Assembly: GCF_022678645.1 (NCBI RefSeq)
Contig: NZ_JALBWV010000001.1
Coordinates: 281,484 to 345,483 of the forward strand
Source of the DNA: Saccharopolyspora soli
Lineage (GTDB): Bacteria > Actinomycetota > Actinomycetes > Mycobacteriales > Pseudonocardiaceae
Direction: 5' to 3'
DNA: 64,000 bases
This document shows, piece after piece, positions 17,526-26,222 of this stretch (the stretch's first letter is position 1; each line of letters begins with the position of its first letter). Below the pieces are notes generated by a model, which saw only the letters and a program-made list of their open reading frames with translations, did no database searches and was not told the DNA's origin. Position numbers and translations under genes: made by a program.

Positions 17526-18422
17526 TCAGGCGAGGTGGTCGACCGGCGTGTAGGTGCGTGCGGTGGCTAGGAAGGCGCTGGCCGCAGGCGTCATCGGGGC
17601 CGCTCTGCTGAGCAGGGCGACGTGCAGGTACGCGGGTGGGTCGATGCGGACGGTGCGCGCTCCCGCGCGGCGCGCCAGCGGCGCCCACGCGGCGGGGAGG
17701 ACGGCCAGCCCGACACCTTGCAGCACGAGTGGCAGGATCGAGGTCCGGTGCGCCACCTCGGCGACGATCTGCAGATCGCTTCCCGAAGCGAGGATGTCGT
17801 CGACGATCTGGCGCATCTGACTGCCCGGCGGCGAGACGATCAACCGAGTGCCGCCGAGGGCGGTACGCGGCACCGGATCTTCGTCCGGGAGGTCGGCTTC
17901 GGGTGAGCCGACTAGCACGAAGACCTGGTCCTCCAACGGCAGCACGTCCACACCCGGCGGTCGCAGCGGGCCGGACGTCCCGACGAGCCCGAGCTCGCAT
18001 GCGCCCTGGCGCACCTTCGCCACGACCTCATCCGGCGTGAAAGCGGCCTCGGCGCTGAGGGTGATGCCGGGGTGGTGGCGAGCGAACATCCGGGTCAGGG
18101 CACCCAGCGGCTCGATGCCGGGGGAGGGCATCGTCACCAGCTCGACCCGGCCGCGCTGGATGCCCTTCACCGAGTCCATGGTGGCCTGCGCGGTGCGCAG
18201 ATCCCGCAGCACCTGCCGAGCAGGGGCGACCAGCTCGGCACCCGCGTCGCTGAGCACCACGCCACGGCCGATCCGGTGGAACAGCGGCACCCCGAGCTCA
18301 CGCTCCAAACCGGCGATGGCCTGGGAGAGCGAGGGCTGCGCGAGGTGCAGCTTGCGGGCGGCCCGCCCGAACCCGTCGTGGTCCACGATCGCCAGGAAGT
18401 ATTCGAGCTGCCGCGCGTCCAT
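17526..18422 (-). CDS. LysR-type transcriptional regulator
   Basis: 298 residues: N-terminal helix-turn-helix (FGRAARKLHLAQPSLSQAI) and an effector-binding domain of the CbbR/CysB-type fold. It starts at ATG 18422. It lies directly upstream of the tartrate dehydrogenase-type gene, and matching inverted repeats precede both genes, which argues for autoregulation and control of the dehydrogenase, probably in response to its hydroxy-acid substrate. Confidence 0.92.
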   Translation of the reverse strand: MDARQLEYFLAIVDHDGFGRAARKLHLAQPSLSQAIAGLERELGVPLFHRIGRGVVLSDAGAELVAPARQVLRDLRTAQATMDSVKGIQRGRVELVTMPSPGIEPLGALTRMFARHHPGITLSAEAAFTPDEVVAKVRQGACELGLVGTSGPLRPPGVDVLPLEDQVFVLVGSPEADLPDEDPVPRTALGGTRLIVSPPGSQMRQIVDDILASGSDLQIVAEVAHRTSILPLVLQGVGLAVLPAAWAPLARRAGARTVRIDPPAYLHVALLSRAAPMTPAASAFLATARTYTPVDHLA

Positions 18423-18454
18423 ACCGCCTCCACATCCGCAGCTACCTGTGACCG

Positions 18455-18469
18455 ATAGGCAAAACCTAC
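18455..18469. promoter_or_regulatory. Putative LysR autoregulatory operator, TAGG-N5-CCTA
   Basis: TAGGCAAAACCTA at 18456-18468, 34 bp before the LysR start. It shares arms and spacing with the site at 17493-17507 and keeps the T-N11-A pattern. Confidence 0.55.
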
Positions 18470-18518
18470 CAGCGGGAGACCACCCGAACGGGAGGTGCGG
18501 CGGGTGGCCGTTGGCGGA

Positions 18519-20012
18519 TCAGCCGGTTCCGGTGAGTCGCCTGCCGATCTCTTCGCTCACCCGGCGTTGTAGGTCGGCGAGTTGCTGGTCCGTCAGTTGG
18601 CCGAGGTCGGTTGGGATGCCCGCATCGGGTTGGCCGGTTCCGTACTCGGTACCAACGCTGTTGCCGTTCTGGTCGGCCACCGAGCCGCAGCGGATCAGCG
18701 AGTTGTCCGCGCGGTAGAGGCAGGTCGCCTGGTCGCCTTGGAGGTTGCCGGTGCCCTGCACCCGGTAGAGCAGGTTCTGGTCGTTGCCGATGGACGCCAC
18801 CCACCGGTCCCCGGAAATCGGCGCTACCTCCAGGACCTTGTAGTTCTGCCAGTTCGGCAGGTCCTGGTAGTCGGCCTTGATGCGCGAGTCGATGGCTCCC
18901 GGCGACACCCAGCTCGGGTTGAGCCGGTGCACGGTCAGCGGTGCGAGTTCGGTGCCCTGGGCCTCGGTGGTGACAGTGGACAGTGCACTGATCGAGGTCG
19001 CCGAGCCGCGCCCGGTGAGCAACGTGGTGTAGACAGTGCGGTTGTCCTTGGTGGGCAGTGCGAACTCGGCGTTGTTGGCGGAGTTGGTCTCGTCTTCGTC
19101 GGTGTCCCAGCCCGCCCGGTTCCACACCCAGTCCCAGAAGCCGCCCAGCGCGTGGGTGGATTCGCGTTGCGCTTTGGCGAGGCTGAGCGGGTAGGAGTTT
19201 CCCGGCAGGCCCTTGGCGGTGTCTTGGAAGGTGACCGCACCGGTCTTGCCGTCGTAGACGGCGACTCCGGCCGGGCGTTCGGTGACCACCAGCCAGCCGA
19301 CTTGGCGCACCAGCGGCACCACGACCTTCGGCGTGTCGCCGTCGCAGTAGCCGTAGACGTCGGCGGCGTCGTAGAGCACCCCGCGCTGCTGCGACCCGAT
19401 CAGCCGTCCCAGGTTGTGCCACCACCAGCCGCCGATGCGGCGGTCGGCTTCGGCGGCGAACTCGCAGGTCCGGCCGGTGCCTCGGCCGGTGAGCGGGATG
19501 TTCTGGGTCAACGCGACCTGGTAGCCGGAAAACCACCCGCGCCGTTCGACGAGGCTGGTGAACTCGTCGTGCTGCGGCTGGTAGGTGCCGTTGACGAGAT
19601 CACCCGGCGCGTCACCGAGGTTAGGCCGCGCCTGCGCCTGTGCGACCGGGAACGGCGCCCGCTGCCCCAACTCCGGCACCTGCTGGTCCACCACGTGCAC
19701 CGAACTGGCGTAGTCACGCGCCTGGGCGTAGCTGTGGTAGCCGAACGCCCAGAACCCCAGCGCGGCGAGACCGCCGATGCCGATCAGCGTGGCCAGACAT
19801 CCGGCGCCCGACCAGCCGCGTTCCTCGTCGAGCACGGCCAGCCCGATCACCACGACGGCCAGCACGGCGAGCGGCACCAGCACGAACAGCGCGGATCGCA
19901 CGCCCCACAGCACATTCGTCCAGAAGTACGGCGCGAGCCAGAGCCACAATCCGAGCACCCCGCCGACGACCAGCACCCAGACCACCGCGGAGACGCTCCG
20001 ATCGTTGTTCAT
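18519..20012 (-). CDS. Membrane-anchored protein of unknown function
   Basis: 497 residues. Three hydrophobic helices near the N-terminus (about 10-30, 38-60, 72-92) are followed by a long hydrophilic region with few cysteines that probably lies outside the cell. I do not recognise the large domain. The gene is divergent from the FHA-domain gene, with a transmembrane Ser/Thr kinase close by, so it may be a surface component or a target of that signalling module. It starts at ATG 20012 with GGAGGG upstream. Confidence 0.75.
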   Translation of the reverse strand: MNNDRSVSAVVWVLVVGGVLGLWLWLAPYFWTNVLWGVRSALFVLVPLAVLAVVVIGLAVLDEERGWSGAGCLATLIGIGGLAALGFWAFGYHSYAQARDYASSVHVVDQQVPELGQRAPFPVAQAQARPNLGDAPGDLVNGTYQPQHDEFTSLVERRGWFSGYQVALTQNIPLTGRGTGRTCEFAAEADRRIGGWWWHNLGRLIGSQQRGVLYDAADVYGYCDGDTPKVVVPLVRQVGWLVVTERPAGVAVYDGKTGAVTFQDTAKGLPGNSYPLSLAKAQRESTHALGGFWDWVWNRAGWDTDEDETNSANNAEFALPTKDNRTVYTTLLTGRGSATSISALSTVTTEAQGTELAPLTVHRLNPSWVSPGAIDSRIKADYQDLPNWQNYKVLEVAPISGDRWVASIGNDQNLLYRVQGTGNLQGDQATCLYRADNSLIRCGSVADQNGNSVGTEYGTGQPDAGIPTDLGQLTDQQLADLQRRVSEEIGRRLTGTG

Positions 20013-20166
20013 GGTGCCCTCCAGACGCGCGGGTCCCGTTGTCGATCCCGATCATCCCGGAGCAGCCGCGGGACCCCTCCTCGCGCGGCACGCGGGTGCG
20101 TGCGGCAACGGCCGGGTGCGGTCGCATAATTGGCGGCGGTTTCGTCTTGGCAGGAAGGAACGCGAC

Positions 20167-20967
20167 GTGGCGGTGCAGGATTTCGTCCCGCAGGTACTGC
20201 CAGGTTGGGTGCGCGGCCTGGCCGCCGGGGTGCCGAAGCCACCGCCGGGCGAAAAGCCGATGCCGCCCGCACCGCCGGGCACCATCTTCGTGCTGGCCGA
20301 CGAGGGCGGCTACGCCGTGCCGCCACGGCGGTTCGAGCTGTTCTTCGGACGCGGCACGCCGAACGTGCACGTGCCCATCGGGATCGGCGATTCCCGCGTC
20401 AGCCGCCGCCAGGGCGTGCTCACGTGCCAGGGCAGTGAGTGGTGGATGCGCAACGAGGGCAAGTTGCCGATCCAGTTGCCCGGCGACGCGCTGCTGCTGT
20501 CCGGGCAGGAGATGCCCGTGCCGGACGGCTACCTCCCGCTGTTCATCGGCGATCCGGCCAGCCGGACGCACCTGCTGGAAGTTCGCGTGATTAGCGCCAA
20601 ACGCCTCGATCCCGCTGTCGAGCCGGACAGCCCGACGGCGATCCCGCAGACCGACGAGCTCAGCGAAGCGGAGCGGCTGGTGTTGACCGCGCTCGCGAAG
20701 CGGTACCTGCACGGCCAACGGCACGCCCAGCCCGCGACGTGGAAGGAGGTGGCCGACACCCTGAACCGGCTCCCCAGCGGCAAGAAGTGGACCGAGAAGA
20801 CGGTGGCCAACACGGTCGCCCCGGTGCGCCGCCGACTCGCCATCACCCGCGACGACCTGCCCGAGCCGCTCGGCAACGCGTTGAACCACAAGCTGATCCA
20901 GGTGCTGCTCCGCAACGCCACGCTGACGCCCTCGGACCTGGAGCAGCTCGGCGACGCCGACGACTAG
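20167..20967 (+). CDS. FHA-domain protein with C-terminal DNA-binding-like region
   Basis: 266 residues. The FHA core lies around residues 60-130, with FGRGTPNVHVPI and GDSRVSRRQGVL giving the phosphothreonine-binding Arg and SRR motif. A C-terminal helical part (about 165-266) resembles a winged helix, with WKEVADTLNRLPSGKKWTEK. GTG 20167 is fixed by AGGAAGG about 8 nt upstream. The partner is probably the Ser/Thr kinase encoded at 21549-23930. The combination suggests a phosphorylation-controlled DNA- or protein-binding switch. Confidence 0.85.
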   Translation: MAVQDFVPQVLPGWVRGLAAGVPKPPPGEKPMPPAPPGTIFVLADEGGYAVPPRRFELFFGRGTPNVHVPIGIGDSRVSRRQGVLTCQGSEWWMRNEGKLPIQLPGDALLLSGQEMPVPDGYLPLFIGDPASRTHLLEVRVISAKRLDPAVEPDSPTAIPQTDELSEAERLVLTALAKRYLHGQRHAQPATWKEVADTLNRLPSGKKWTEKTVANTVAPVRRRLAITRDDLPEPLGNALNHKLIQVLLRNATLTPSDLEQLGDADD

Positions 20968-21011
20968 TACGGCAGCGCTGAGTTGTCGGTGGCCGTGGGT
21001 ATCTTCCCGGC

Positions 21012-21398
21012 ATGATCGATCACATCGGTGTTCAAGTGGCCGACGTCGAGGCGTCGCTTGCCTTCTACCTGCGCACGTTCGCCCCGATCGGCATCCGCGA
21101 GGTGGTGCGGTTTCCGCACGGCGACAGTATGGTCGTCGGCCTATCCGGCCCGGTCGGCATTCCGGACTTCTGGCTCAGTCGCGCCACCGGCACCGAGACC
21201 CGGGAACTGCATCTGGCTTTCCGCGCCGACGACCGCCAGGCCGTTGACGCGGTGCACGAGGCCGCCGTGCGGGCGGGTGCCGAGATTCTGCACGCTCCGC
21301 GCGAGTGGCCGGAGTACCACCCCGGCTACTACGGGGCGTTCCTGCGCGATCTCGACGGCCACAACATCGAGGCCGTGCATCACGGCGCCCAGGACTAA
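21012..21398 (+). CDS. VOC/glyoxalase-superfamily protein
   Basis: 128 residues with the family start MIDHIGVQVADVEASLAFY and terminal GAFLRDLDGHNIEAVHH, which carry metal-ligand positions (H4, E123 region). Proteins like this include glyoxalases, dioxygenases and drug-binding resistance proteins; the function is not determined. It is a separate short unit between the FHA gene and the convergent kinase gene. Confidence 0.85.
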   Translation: MIDHIGVQVADVEASLAFYLRTFAPIGIREVVRFPHGDSMVVGLSGPVGIPDFWLSRATGTETRELHLAFRADDRQAVDAVHEAAVRAGAEILHAPREWPEYHPGYYGAFLRDLDGHNIEAVHHGAQD

Positions 21399-21548
21399 CG
21401 CCGGTCAGTGCCATTCGTTTCTGGCGGCGAAGTGGGCGGTGGCTTCACAACCGACGGCGAGTTCGTCCAACCCGTTGGCCACAGCGCGCCCACCCGCCGC
21501 CGCAATCGGGAACCGCGCTGCTCGGCGTGGCAGTGGCCGGTTGGGGGC

Positions 21549-23930
21549 CTAGCCCGGAATCGGTCCGGCTTGCGATCGCCACCAGTCGAGCAGCACCGGC
21601 GGGTCGCTGCCCTTGAAGGCGAAGGTCAGGATCTTCTGCTGGTCGTCGGTCCAGATCAGGAACGGGTTGCCGGTGTCGTTCATCGCGCACGACAGCCGCC
21701 CGGTCGTGCCGTTGCGCGCGTACGGTGCGTTGCCGCGGAAGTCCGGCGGTCCGGTGTTGCAGTCCGGTCCGGTGATGTCGGTGTTCCACTCGTAGCTGCT
21801 GTTCATCGACGCGGTGTCGGGCAACTGGTAGTAGAACACGATGCCAGCACCCCGAGTCGGCCCGCACACGACCGCGGCGACCGGTTGGTCCTGGACGTTC
21901 AGTTCGATCTGCTGCTGCGGCGGCCGCATGCAGTCCACTCTGGACGCTTCGGGGATGCGGTTCAGCAGCGCTTGTTCCTGCGGGGTCGGGAAGGCCGGTT
22001 TGGCGTTCGCGTTGATCGCTTCGATGACCTGCCCCGCGAAGGGTTCGAAACCGTAGTACTGCCGCCACCAGCTCGCGAGCGCTTCCGGTTCCGCGCCGGT
22101 GCCTCGGGTCATCAGCAGCAGCGGCTCGATGGTCCATTCGATGACCGGCGTGTCCTGCGGTCCCCGGTAGCACAGCAGTCCGCCTATTTCGATGCTGCGC
22201 AGGTCCAGCCGGTTGTTGCCGAGGAAGCCGCGCGCGGCGCCGTCGCCGCAGTAGACCTCCGACGGTGCGCCGACTTCGTTGACGTGGCTGTTGTAGGTGT
22301 GCTGGAGCCCGTCGAGATCGGCGAACCGGTAGTAGGAGATCGTGTTGGCACCGTCGTCCGGCGAAGGGCAGTCGATCGCGGCGAGCACGTTGCGGAACGA
22401 CTCAAGGCCACCGCTGGGTGCCCGGCGGCAGTTCTCCAGCCCGACCAGGTCGATCAGCGATTTCTCTTCAGCAGTGGGAAAACTCGGCAGTCCGACCCAC
22501 GTCGCCCACGAGCTCGCCAAGCCCACGTCGTCGATGTCCCGGCGGCTGGCGCGCGCCACCGTGCGCGCCGCGTTGTCCGTCCACACCACGGAAGTGCTGC
22601 CATCGCGGGAGTAGCAGAGCACCCGGCCGAGCGTCGGGCCCGCGCCCGGATAGCGGTGCTCCGCCCCAGCCGCGACGGTGCAGTCCCCGCTGCCGCGAGA
22701 CACCTCGGCCCGGTTCAGCGCGTCGGCATAGGACCGGTCCATGTCGGGTAATTGGTCGAACAGGCTGAACGTCACCTGTTGGCTTCCGTCCGAACAGGAC
22801 ACCACGTCGGATGCTGCCGGTGCACCCGTTGCCGGGTCGGCGATCTGGCAGCTCGCGCGCAATCCCGCGGGGATGCGCGCCAACAGGTCGTCGCTCGGCT
22901 CGTCGCCCACGTCGGTGCCGAGTTGGGGCACGATGACGGCAGTCAGGACGACCACCAGCGCGGCCGCCGCAGCGGAGACCACCAGTCGTCGATTCGTCCG
23001 CCAAATTCGGGTGAGCCGTTGCTGCACCTGATCGGCCCAGCTGAGCCGAGTGCCTTGCGTCGCCACCGCGGCGGCCAGCGCTTCGGCCAGTTCCGTGCAG
23101 CTGGCGTAGCGTTTGGTGGGTTTCGGATCCAGCGCCTTGCGCACCACGTGGTCGAGCGCCTCCGGCAGGCCGTCCCGCAGCTCGCTCACCCGTGGCAGGT
23201 CCCCGCGCTGCTGCGCCGCCACCACCGCGCTCATGTCGGCGAAGTCGAAGGGCCGCTGACCGGTCAGGCAGTGGTACAGCAGAGCACCGAGCGAATAGAC
23301 CTCGCCACGCCGATCCAGCGCCGGATCGTCGCTGTCGGCCTCGCTGAGCCGTTCCGGTGGTGCGTAGTGCACAGTGCCGTAGAACTCCCCGGCTTTGGTG
23401 AGGTTTTCGCCGGAGAGCTCCTTGGCGATGCCGAAGTCGCAGAGGTAGACGTGCCGCGCCGCGCCGGTGAGCAGGATGTTGCCCGGCTTGACGTCCCGGT
23501 GCACGACGCCGTGGTCGAGCGCGTAGTCCAGCGCGGCGGCGACCTGACCGATGATGTGCACGGTCGTCGACAGGTCGAGCGGGCCGTCGTTGAGCAACCT
23601 CTGCAGGTCGTGGTCGGCGAAGGGCATGACCAGGTAGAGCAGGTCCGCATTCGGGGTGGAGGCGGTGTAGACCTCGACGATGTTGGGGTGCGACAGGGTC
23701 GACAGCACCCGGACTTCCCGGAGGAACCGTTCCCGGAACCTGGTGTCCTCCGCGAGGTTGCGATCCATCACCTTCACCGCGACCCGGCGGTTGTACAACC
23801 GCGGCTCGACCGCCGGGTAGACCTGGCTCATGTTGGTCTGGCTCAGCGGCAGCGGAGCGAGTTCGTACTCCGGCAGCAGGTCCGCCACCTCGTGCTGAGA
23901 CGGGAACGCCGGGTCGGTACTGCCTTCCAA
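21549..23930 (-). CDS. Transmembrane Ser/Thr protein kinase with three extracellular four-Cys repeats
   Basis: 793 residues from TTG 23930, chosen because AGGAG lies 7 nt upstream. Kinase domain about 20-285: Lys53 (VAVK), HRDVKPGN with catalytic Asp146, DFG 165-167, APPE about 190. The glycine-rich loop is atypical (PLPLSQTNMSQVY has no GxGxxG). One transmembrane helix lies at about 316-336. The outside part has three repeats (about 349-480, 487-628, 651-785), each with four cysteines: C361/379/417/439, C501/521/561/587 and C667/689/724/748. No PASTA domains. It probably senses an extracellular ligand and signals through the FHA protein nearby. Confidence 0.9.
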   Translation of the reverse strand: MEGSTDPAFPSQHEVADLLPEYELAPLPLSQTNMSQVYPAVEPRLYNRRVAVKVMDRNLAEDTRFRERFLREVRVLSTLSHPNIVEVYTASTPNADLLYLVMPFADHDLQRLLNDGPLDLSTTVHIIGQVAAALDYALDHGVVHRDVKPGNILLTGAARHVYLCDFGIAKELSGENLTKAGEFYGTVHYAPPERLSEADSDDPALDRRGEVYSLGALLYHCLTGQRPFDFADMSAVVAAQQRGDLPRVSELRDGLPEALDHVVRKALDPKPTKRYASCTELAEALAAAVATQGTRLSWADQVQQRLTRIWRTNRRLVVSAAAAALVVVLTAVIVPQLGTDVGDEPSDDLLARIPAGLRASCQIADPATGAPAASDVVSCSDGSQQVTFSLFDQLPDMDRSYADALNRAEVSRGSGDCTVAAGAEHRYPGAGPTLGRVLCYSRDGSTSVVWTDNAARTVARASRRDIDDVGLASSWATWVGLPSFPTAEEKSLIDLVGLENCRRAPSGGLESFRNVLAAIDCPSPDDGANTISYYRFADLDGLQHTYNSHVNEVGAPSEVYCGDGAARGFLGNNRLDLRSIEIGGLLCYRGPQDTPVIEWTIEPLLLMTRGTGAEPEALASWWRQYYGFEPFAGQVIEAINANAKPAFPTPQEQALLNRIPEASRVDCMRPPQQQIELNVQDQPVAAVVCGPTRGAGIVFYYQLPDTASMNSSYEWNTDITGPDCNTGPPDFRGNAPYARNGTTGRLSCAMNDTGNPFLIWTDDQQKILTFAFKGSDPPVLLDWWRSQAGPIPG

Positions 23931-24182
23931 TGCGGAACTCCTGGTGTCTGGCGGACAGCGCGGTGCGCGGTGTCGGAGGCGCCGGGCCGGTCCTGATCTC
24001 AGCCCCACGAGCATGAAACCAAACAGCTGCTGGTCGCGGGCACCAACCCCGCCAAGAAGCCGAACCGTAACCGGGCCGGGCTGCCGATCGGGGCCGCGTT
24101 CGAGGACCAGCGGGACGCCTGGCACGACGCTAGCCGCGCGACGCGGGACCAGTCCCGAAGGTCGCGTACCGGGCCTGGGCCG

Positions 24183-26222
24183 TCACCGGGCGCGCTTGGA
24201 CAGGTCGTGCGGGGTGGGGCGGTTTCCTCGGACGACGCCGACGATTACCGCGCGATCGTTGGTGGCGCCGGGCGGGCGGTGGCGGGTGAGCCACACCGAT
24301 TCGTCGATGCGCGGTGTGCCCTGCGGATGCGGCGTCAGGTCCAGCACCAGGAGCTGGCCGAAGGGCACGTTGGTGTTGCTGTACTCGGCCGCCTGGTGCA
24401 GGTATTTCGCCGCCAGCCTGGTGCGCGACGCGTCGGTCAGCTCGCGCTTGATCTCGGTCGCGTACCGGATCGAGCCGAACGTCGTGATGACATCTGCTCG
24501 CCCCATCGCGATGTCGGTCGCCTCGACGGTGACCAGACCGCCGAGCTGTCCGGTTGCCAGCCACTGGTAGTAGTCCTGCTGCAGATCCTCTTCGAGCGGG
24601 CGGCGCTCGCCCTTTCCCAGCAGGCGGCGGTAGTCGTAGTCCTTCCGCCGGTGCAGTCCCCACGTCTTGGTGGTGAGGTCCGCGCGGCTGAAGAGGAACC
24701 GCAGCGTCTGTTCGAGCAGCAACCCGAAGGTGGCGCGGACCTGGCTGGTGAACTGCGGCGACTCGCCCAGCTGACCGAGGAGGCTCTCCAGGAGCGGATC
24801 CAGCACGGGGTGCGCCGTGCTGGAGCGGGCGAGATCGCCGCTGTGCACGACGCCGTCGAGGATGTTCAGGTCGTCATCGCTGATCCCAGCGGTCAGGTTC
24901 GCGGCTTGGCGTTCGCCGAGGGCGCGCACCAGCGCGGGGGCCAACCGGTGCAGTCGGCCGGTGTCCGGCTGGTGGGGATCGCCATCCTCGGGTGCCCGCT
25001 CGCGGCTGGTCTGGTGGTTCCCGGCTGCTGCCTCGATGCGGGTGAGGAGGAGTTCCGCCGTGCTCGCATCGAGTGGCGGGGTGTCCATTTTGGACGACTC
25101 GGTGACCGATCGGCGCAGCGCGGCGAGCAGGCTTTGCTGGCGGAGAATGGCGTTCTCGATGGTGGGTTCGACCACGACGGCGAGTCCTGGCGTGGCTCGC
25201 ACGCCCGGTAGCGGCTGCGAGGTTCGTGCCTGCGTGTAAACCTCCAGAACGGCACCGAGCGCTTCCCACACGTCCATCCAGATCGTCTCCGAGATGCGGA
25301 TGGACGCGGCCTGGAGCAGCAGCACGAGCCGTCGCCAGGCGAATTCCGCCGCCCGCCGGGGCCGCAGCCACGACGGCTGGTGCAAGCCGCTCAACCACGC
25401 CGACCGCTGGTCCAGCGCCGTGGTGAGCCGGTCGGCGGCATCCCCGAGACGCGCCTGGTCCTGCGCGGCGAACGCGAGAATCGCGTCGCAGGCAGCGGCA
25501 TGCGCCTTCGCGTCATGACGGGCTTCCTCAGCGGCGTCCACGGTGGCGAAGCGGGATCGAGCGGACGTGAGCGAGTCCATGACCGCGGGCATGGTCGTCG
25601 CGGTGAGCGCTGATCTCAGGTGGTCGCACGCCAACTCGAAGGCCGCGTCAACGGTTGCGGCAGCGGCGTGCCGGAGCCGGTCCAGGGTGCTCCGGAGCGG
25701 GGCGATGATGGTGGGCTCGCTCGCCCAGCGGTCCATCGCGGCACCGACGAGTCGGGGCAGGCTCTCGACGAACTCCTCCGTGGTGTGCTGCGGAAGCGTG
25801 GTGAGCTGGCCCAGAACCGTGAACGGCGGGACAGCGTCGGCGACGGCGAGGCGCACGGCGCCTTCGAGCCGACCGGCCGCCACCGACGGGTTGGACTCGA
25901 TCATGGTCACGAGATCCCGCAGCAAGACGTCGTGCAGACGCGCGGCGTGCGCCTCGACCGCCACGGGACTGGAGAGCAGCTTGTCCACGCTGCTGGCCAG
26001 CGCCAGCAGGCTTTGCTGAGCGGTGAGGCCGTCGATGAAGTTGGCGAGCGCGGCCCGCCACCCGGTGACATCGCGGCTTGCCGCTTCGATCAACGCCTGT
26101 GCCAGCACCGGTGCCAGCGGACCAGCAGCGACTTCGGAGACGTCCGCGAGCACCGACTCGGCGTCCAGTCCCGCCAGCTCGGTCGGACCGCCCGCGGCCA
26201 ACTGCTCGGCGAGGTCGGTCAT
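24183..26222 (-). CDS. Third component of ABC-3C-like operon, C-terminal PD-(D/E)XK nuclease-like protein
   Basis: 679 residues, mostly helical, unlike any family I can name for the first 500. The C-terminal part has a restriction-nuclease-like pattern: Glu in PLEEDLQQDYYQWL, Asp577 in MGRADV, and E590-x-K592 in YATEIKRE. ATG 26222 overlaps the stop of the preceding gene (ATGA, 26219-26222); ATG 26234 is an alternative. As the last gene of a coupled operon with a Rad50-like protein it is the likely effector, a DNA nuclease. The nuclease call rests on motif reading only. Confidence 0.7.
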   Translation of the reverse strand: MTDLAEQLAAGGPTELAGLDAESVLADVSEVAAGPLAPVLAQALIEAASRDVTGWRAALANFIDGLTAQQSLLALASSVDKLLSSPVAVEAHAARLHDVLLRDLVTMIESNPSVAAGRLEGAVRLAVADAVPPFTVLGQLTTLPQHTTEEFVESLPRLVGAAMDRWASEPTIIAPLRSTLDRLRHAAAATVDAAFELACDHLRSALTATTMPAVMDSLTSARSRFATVDAAEEARHDAKAHAAACDAILAFAAQDQARLGDAADRLTTALDQRSAWLSGLHQPSWLRPRRAAEFAWRRLVLLLQAASIRISETIWMDVWEALGAVLEVYTQARTSQPLPGVRATPGLAVVVEPTIENAILRQQSLLAALRRSVTESSKMDTPPLDASTAELLLTRIEAAAGNHQTSRERAPEDGDPHQPDTGRLHRLAPALVRALGERQAANLTAGISDDDLNILDGVVHSGDLARSSTAHPVLDPLLESLLGQLGESPQFTSQVRATFGLLLEQTLRFLFSRADLTTKTWGLHRRKDYDYRRLLGKGERRPLEEDLQQDYYQWLATGQLGGLVTVEATDIAMGRADVITTFGSIRYATEIKRELTDASRTRLAAKYLHQAAEYSNTNVPFGQLLVLDLTPHPQGTPRIDESVWLTRHRPPGATNDRAVIVGVVRGNRPTPHDLSKRAR

